From an uncultured Variovorax sp. (GTDB lineage: Bacteria > Pseudomonadota > Gammaproteobacteria > Burkholderiales > Burkholderiaceae), in contig CAMLCW010000185.1 in assembly GCA_946478645.1 (NCBI GenBank), positions 1 through 10,040 of the forward strand: a stretch of DNA of 10,040 nt, in the 5' to 3' direction. The notes below the pieces were generated by a model, which saw nothing but the letters and a program-made list of their open reading frames with translations, was not told the origin of the DNA and made no database searches. A program made the translations under genes and the position numbers. Every line of letters begins with the position of its first letter. Within the stretch, counting starts at the first letter, position 1. Below are positions 8,623 to 10,040 of this stretch, piece by piece.

Positions 8623-9156
8623 CTAGATCGGCTTGAAGTGTTCGAAGGGTTCCTGGCAGGCCATGCAGCGGTACAGCGCCTTGCAGGCGGTCGAGCCGAA
8701 GGCCGAGAGGCGCTCGGTGCGCTCGCTCTCGCAGCGCGGGCAGGCGATGCGTTCGCCCGCAATGCGGCCGAAGAGCCGGATCGGCATCGCGGTGCCGGCG
8801 GCGGCTTCTGCCGAAAGGTGTGCAGGCGGTGCGATGCCATAGGCCTTGAGCTTCGCGCGGCCTTCGTCACTGATCCAGTCGCTGCTCCAGGCGGGAGCGC
8901 GACGCAGCGTGGCGCGCGCCGGGCCGAGCCCGGCATCGGCGAGTGCAGCCAGCACGTCGTGTTCGATCGCTTCGGTGGCGGGGCAGCCCGAGTAGGTCGG
9001 CGTGAGCACGATCTCCAGGCCGTCGTCGTGCTCGACCACCTCGCGCACGATGCCGAGATCGCAGACCGACACTGCCGGCACTTCCGGATCGGGCACGCCG
9101 TGCAGCACGGTCCACGCCGCATCCACGCGCGACGAAGCGAGCGCGTTCGCCGTCAC
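8623..9156 (-). CDS. paaD: PaaD, Fe-S/diiron maturation factor of phenylacetyl-CoA epoxidase
   Basis: A 177-residue protein of the DUF59/MIP18 family fused to a C-terminal zinc-ribbon-like segment. It is required for an active epoxidase and is thought to help cluster assembly; it is not a catalytic subunit. The DUF59 part (about 10-95) shows GVPDPEVPAVSVCDLG (20-35) and the conserved LTPTYSGCPA with Cys58. The C-terminal part has CPRC (139-142) and CMAC (164-167), with a further Cys158 in FGSTACKALYRC, as usual for PaaD. The start is GTG. Two GTG codons stand in tandem at 9159 and 9156; the second is preferred because it is 6 bases from GGAGG and overlaps the paaC stop as GTGA, while the first leaves only 3 bases. 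The TAG stop touches the paaE ATG. Confidence 0.95.
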   Translation of the reverse strand: MTANALASSRVDAAWTVLHGVPDPEVPAVSVCDLGIVREVVEHDDGLEIVLTPTYSGCPATEAIEHDVLAALADAGLGPARATLRRAPAWSSDWISDEGRAKLKAYGIAPPAHLSAEAAAGTAMPIRLFGRIAGERIACPRCESERTERLSAFGSTACKALYRCMACQEPFEHFKPI

Positions 9157-9944
9157 CACACGCCTCCGGGAAAGGCACGCTGCAGGTGCTGCATCTCGGC
9201 CAGCAGGTAGCCCATGTGTTCGCTGTGCACGCCCTGTTTGCCGGTGCTGCGGAACGCGGCTTCGGCCGGCATCGCGAGCCCGGCGGCGTCGAGCACTTGC
9301 TGCATCTCGGCGAGCCAGGGTTCACGCAACTCACTCCATGCGGGGCCGAGCCCACTCGCGCTCGCTTCGGCGTCGACCGCATCGCTCTCGAACAGCTCGG
9401 GCATGTAGAGCCAGAGCTGCTTCAGGGCCTTCTCGGTGCGGCGGCGCGACTCGTCGGTGCCGTCGCCGAGCCGGACCACCCAGTCGGCCGAGTGCTGCTG
9501 GTGGTAGCGCGCCTCCTTCAGCGCCTTGCCGGCGATCGCCGTCACCTCGGCGTCATTGGACGATGCGAGGCGCTGCCACAGCAGCTTGAGCAAGGTGGCG
9601 ACCATGGTGTTGCGCACCACGGTGAAGGCGAAGTCGCCGCGCGGCAGCTCGACCAGCGTGAGATTGAAATAGTCGCGCTCGTCGCGCAGGTAGGCGAGCT
9701 GGTCCTCGTCATGTTCGTGGGCCTCTTCGTGACCGGACGCTTCGAGCTTGCCCGCATGCGTGAGCAGTGCGCGCGCCTGGCCGACGAGGTCGAGTGCGAT
9801 GTTGGCCATCGCGATGTCCTCTTCGAGCGCGGGCGCGTGGCCGCACCATTCGCCAAGCCGCTGCGCGAGCACGAGGCAGGTGTCGCCTATGCGCAGCAGG
9901 TACTGCACGGACGGGGTGCGGTTCAGTTGGATCGAGGCTTGCAT
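9153..9944 (-). CDS. paaC: Phenylacetyl-CoA 1,2-epoxidase structural subunit PaaC
   Basis: The structural partner of the catalytic diiron subunit PaaA in the cytoplasmic PaaABCE complex, which converts phenylacetyl-CoA to its ring 1,2-epoxide. It has 263 residues with a ferritin-like four-helix fold (E. coli PaaC is about 248). Family segments visible are YLLRIGDTCLVLAQRLGEWCG (15-35), EEDIAMANIALDLVGQAR (41-58), the LAYLRDERDYFN stretch (83-94), KEARYHQQH (143-151), RLGDGTDES (158-166) and SEHMGYLLAEMQ (241-252). The His/Glu-rich stretch at about 71-80 (GHEEAHEHDE) is a loop extension compared with E. coli. In this family PaaC lacks a working diiron centre. The ATG has only a modest ribosome site (GGAG 11 bases upstream, plus an adjacent GAAGAA). 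The TGA stop overlaps the paaD start. Confidence 0.96.
   Translation of the reverse strand: MQASIQLNRTPSVQYLLRIGDTCLVLAQRLGEWCGHAPALEEDIAMANIALDLVGQARALLTHAGKLEASGHEEAHEHDEDQLAYLRDERDYFNLTLVELPRGDFAFTVVRNTMVATLLKLLWQRLASSNDAEVTAIAGKALKEARYHQQHSADWVVRLGDGTDESRRRTEKALKQLWLYMPELFESDAVDAEASASGLGPAWSELREPWLAEMQQVLDAAGLAMPAEAAFRSTGKQGVHSEHMGYLLAEMQHLQRAFPGGVW
9163..9167 (-). promoter_or_regulatory. Ribosome binding site deciding the paaD GTG start
   Basis: GGAGG on the minus strand, inside the end of paaC. The spacer is 6 bases to the GTG at 9156 but only 3 to the GTG at 9159, favouring the former. Confidence 0.7.
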
Positions 9945-10040
9945 TTCTTCAATGGCTCCGTTGCTTTCGCTCTGCGGGGACTCTTCTGTTCAGGGCGCGT
10001 GCCCAGGCCACCGGGTACTCCCCTCCGCGAATGTCCCCCG
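9945..10040. other. Noncoding hairpin-rich segment upstream of paaC, truncated by window edge
   Basis: paaB normally ends just before paaC, but none of the three minus-strand frames here resembles the PaaB C-terminus. Two of the frames are stopped, and the third is open but low-complexity. The DNA can fold: GGGGAC (9976-9981) pairs with GTCCCC (10033-10038), enclosing GGGC/GCCC (9993-9996 with 10001-10004). This could be the end of an intergenic repeat or of a structured leader. I cannot tell which from 96 bases. The paaB stop must lie further right, if paaB is there at all. Confidence 0.45.

Noticed and set aside
7486..9210. A plus-strand open frame of 574 codons
   Set aside because: It is antisense to paaE and paaD, whose cofactor motifs are intact. 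No domain is recognisable in the shadow translation.

Overview
The window looks like part of an aerobic phenylacetate catabolism (paa) locus from a G+C-rich betaproteobacterium, most probably a Comamonadaceae member such as Variovorax. That placement rests on very high GC with strong GC3 bias, protein resemblance remembered for the families, and the Burkholderiales-typical permease/ATPase fusion; no search was run. Every real gene lies on the minus strand, so the locus reads from right to left. The long plus-strand open frames are shadows of GC-rich codon usage.

Layout in transcription order: (i) about 96 bases of noncoding, hairpin-rich DNA at the right edge (9945-10040), where paaB would be expected but is not seen; (ii) paaC, paaD and paaE (9944 down to 7525), encoding a structural subunit, the Fe-S maturation factor and the reductase of the phenylacetyl-CoA 1,2-epoxidase; (iii) a branched-chain-amino-acid-type (Liv/HAAT) ABC importer: binding protein (7483-6335), LivH permease (6184-5156), a LivM-LivG permease-ATPase fusion (5159-3252) and the LivF ATPase (3255-2524); (iv) paaZ (2376-322), the bifunctional ring-opening hydratase/aldehyde dehydrogenase; (v) the start of a short-chain dehydrogenase gene (318-1), cut by the window edge.

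The genes are tightly packed. There are stop/start overlaps at paaC-paaD, livH-livMG and livMG-livF, direct abutment at paaD-paaE, a 3-base gap at paaZ-SDR and a 41-base gap at paaE-binding protein. The only larger gaps (about 150 bases each) hold two copies of a paired inverted-repeat element that resembles a REP/BIME. One follows the binding-protein stop and the other follows the livF stop, so they bracket the livH-livMG-livF block as direct repeats.

Working model: the importer takes up phenylacetate or a related aromatic acid. The PaaABCE complex epoxidises phenylacetyl-CoA, PaaD matures it, and PaaZ opens and oxidises the oxepin-CoA made by PaaG (outside the window). The SDR probably acts on a related intermediate, but its substrate cannot be read from the sequence. 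No wholly new system is evident. The points most worth a second look are the transporter nested within the paa genes, the repeat pair with compensatory stem changes, and the unexplained structured segment upstream of paaC.
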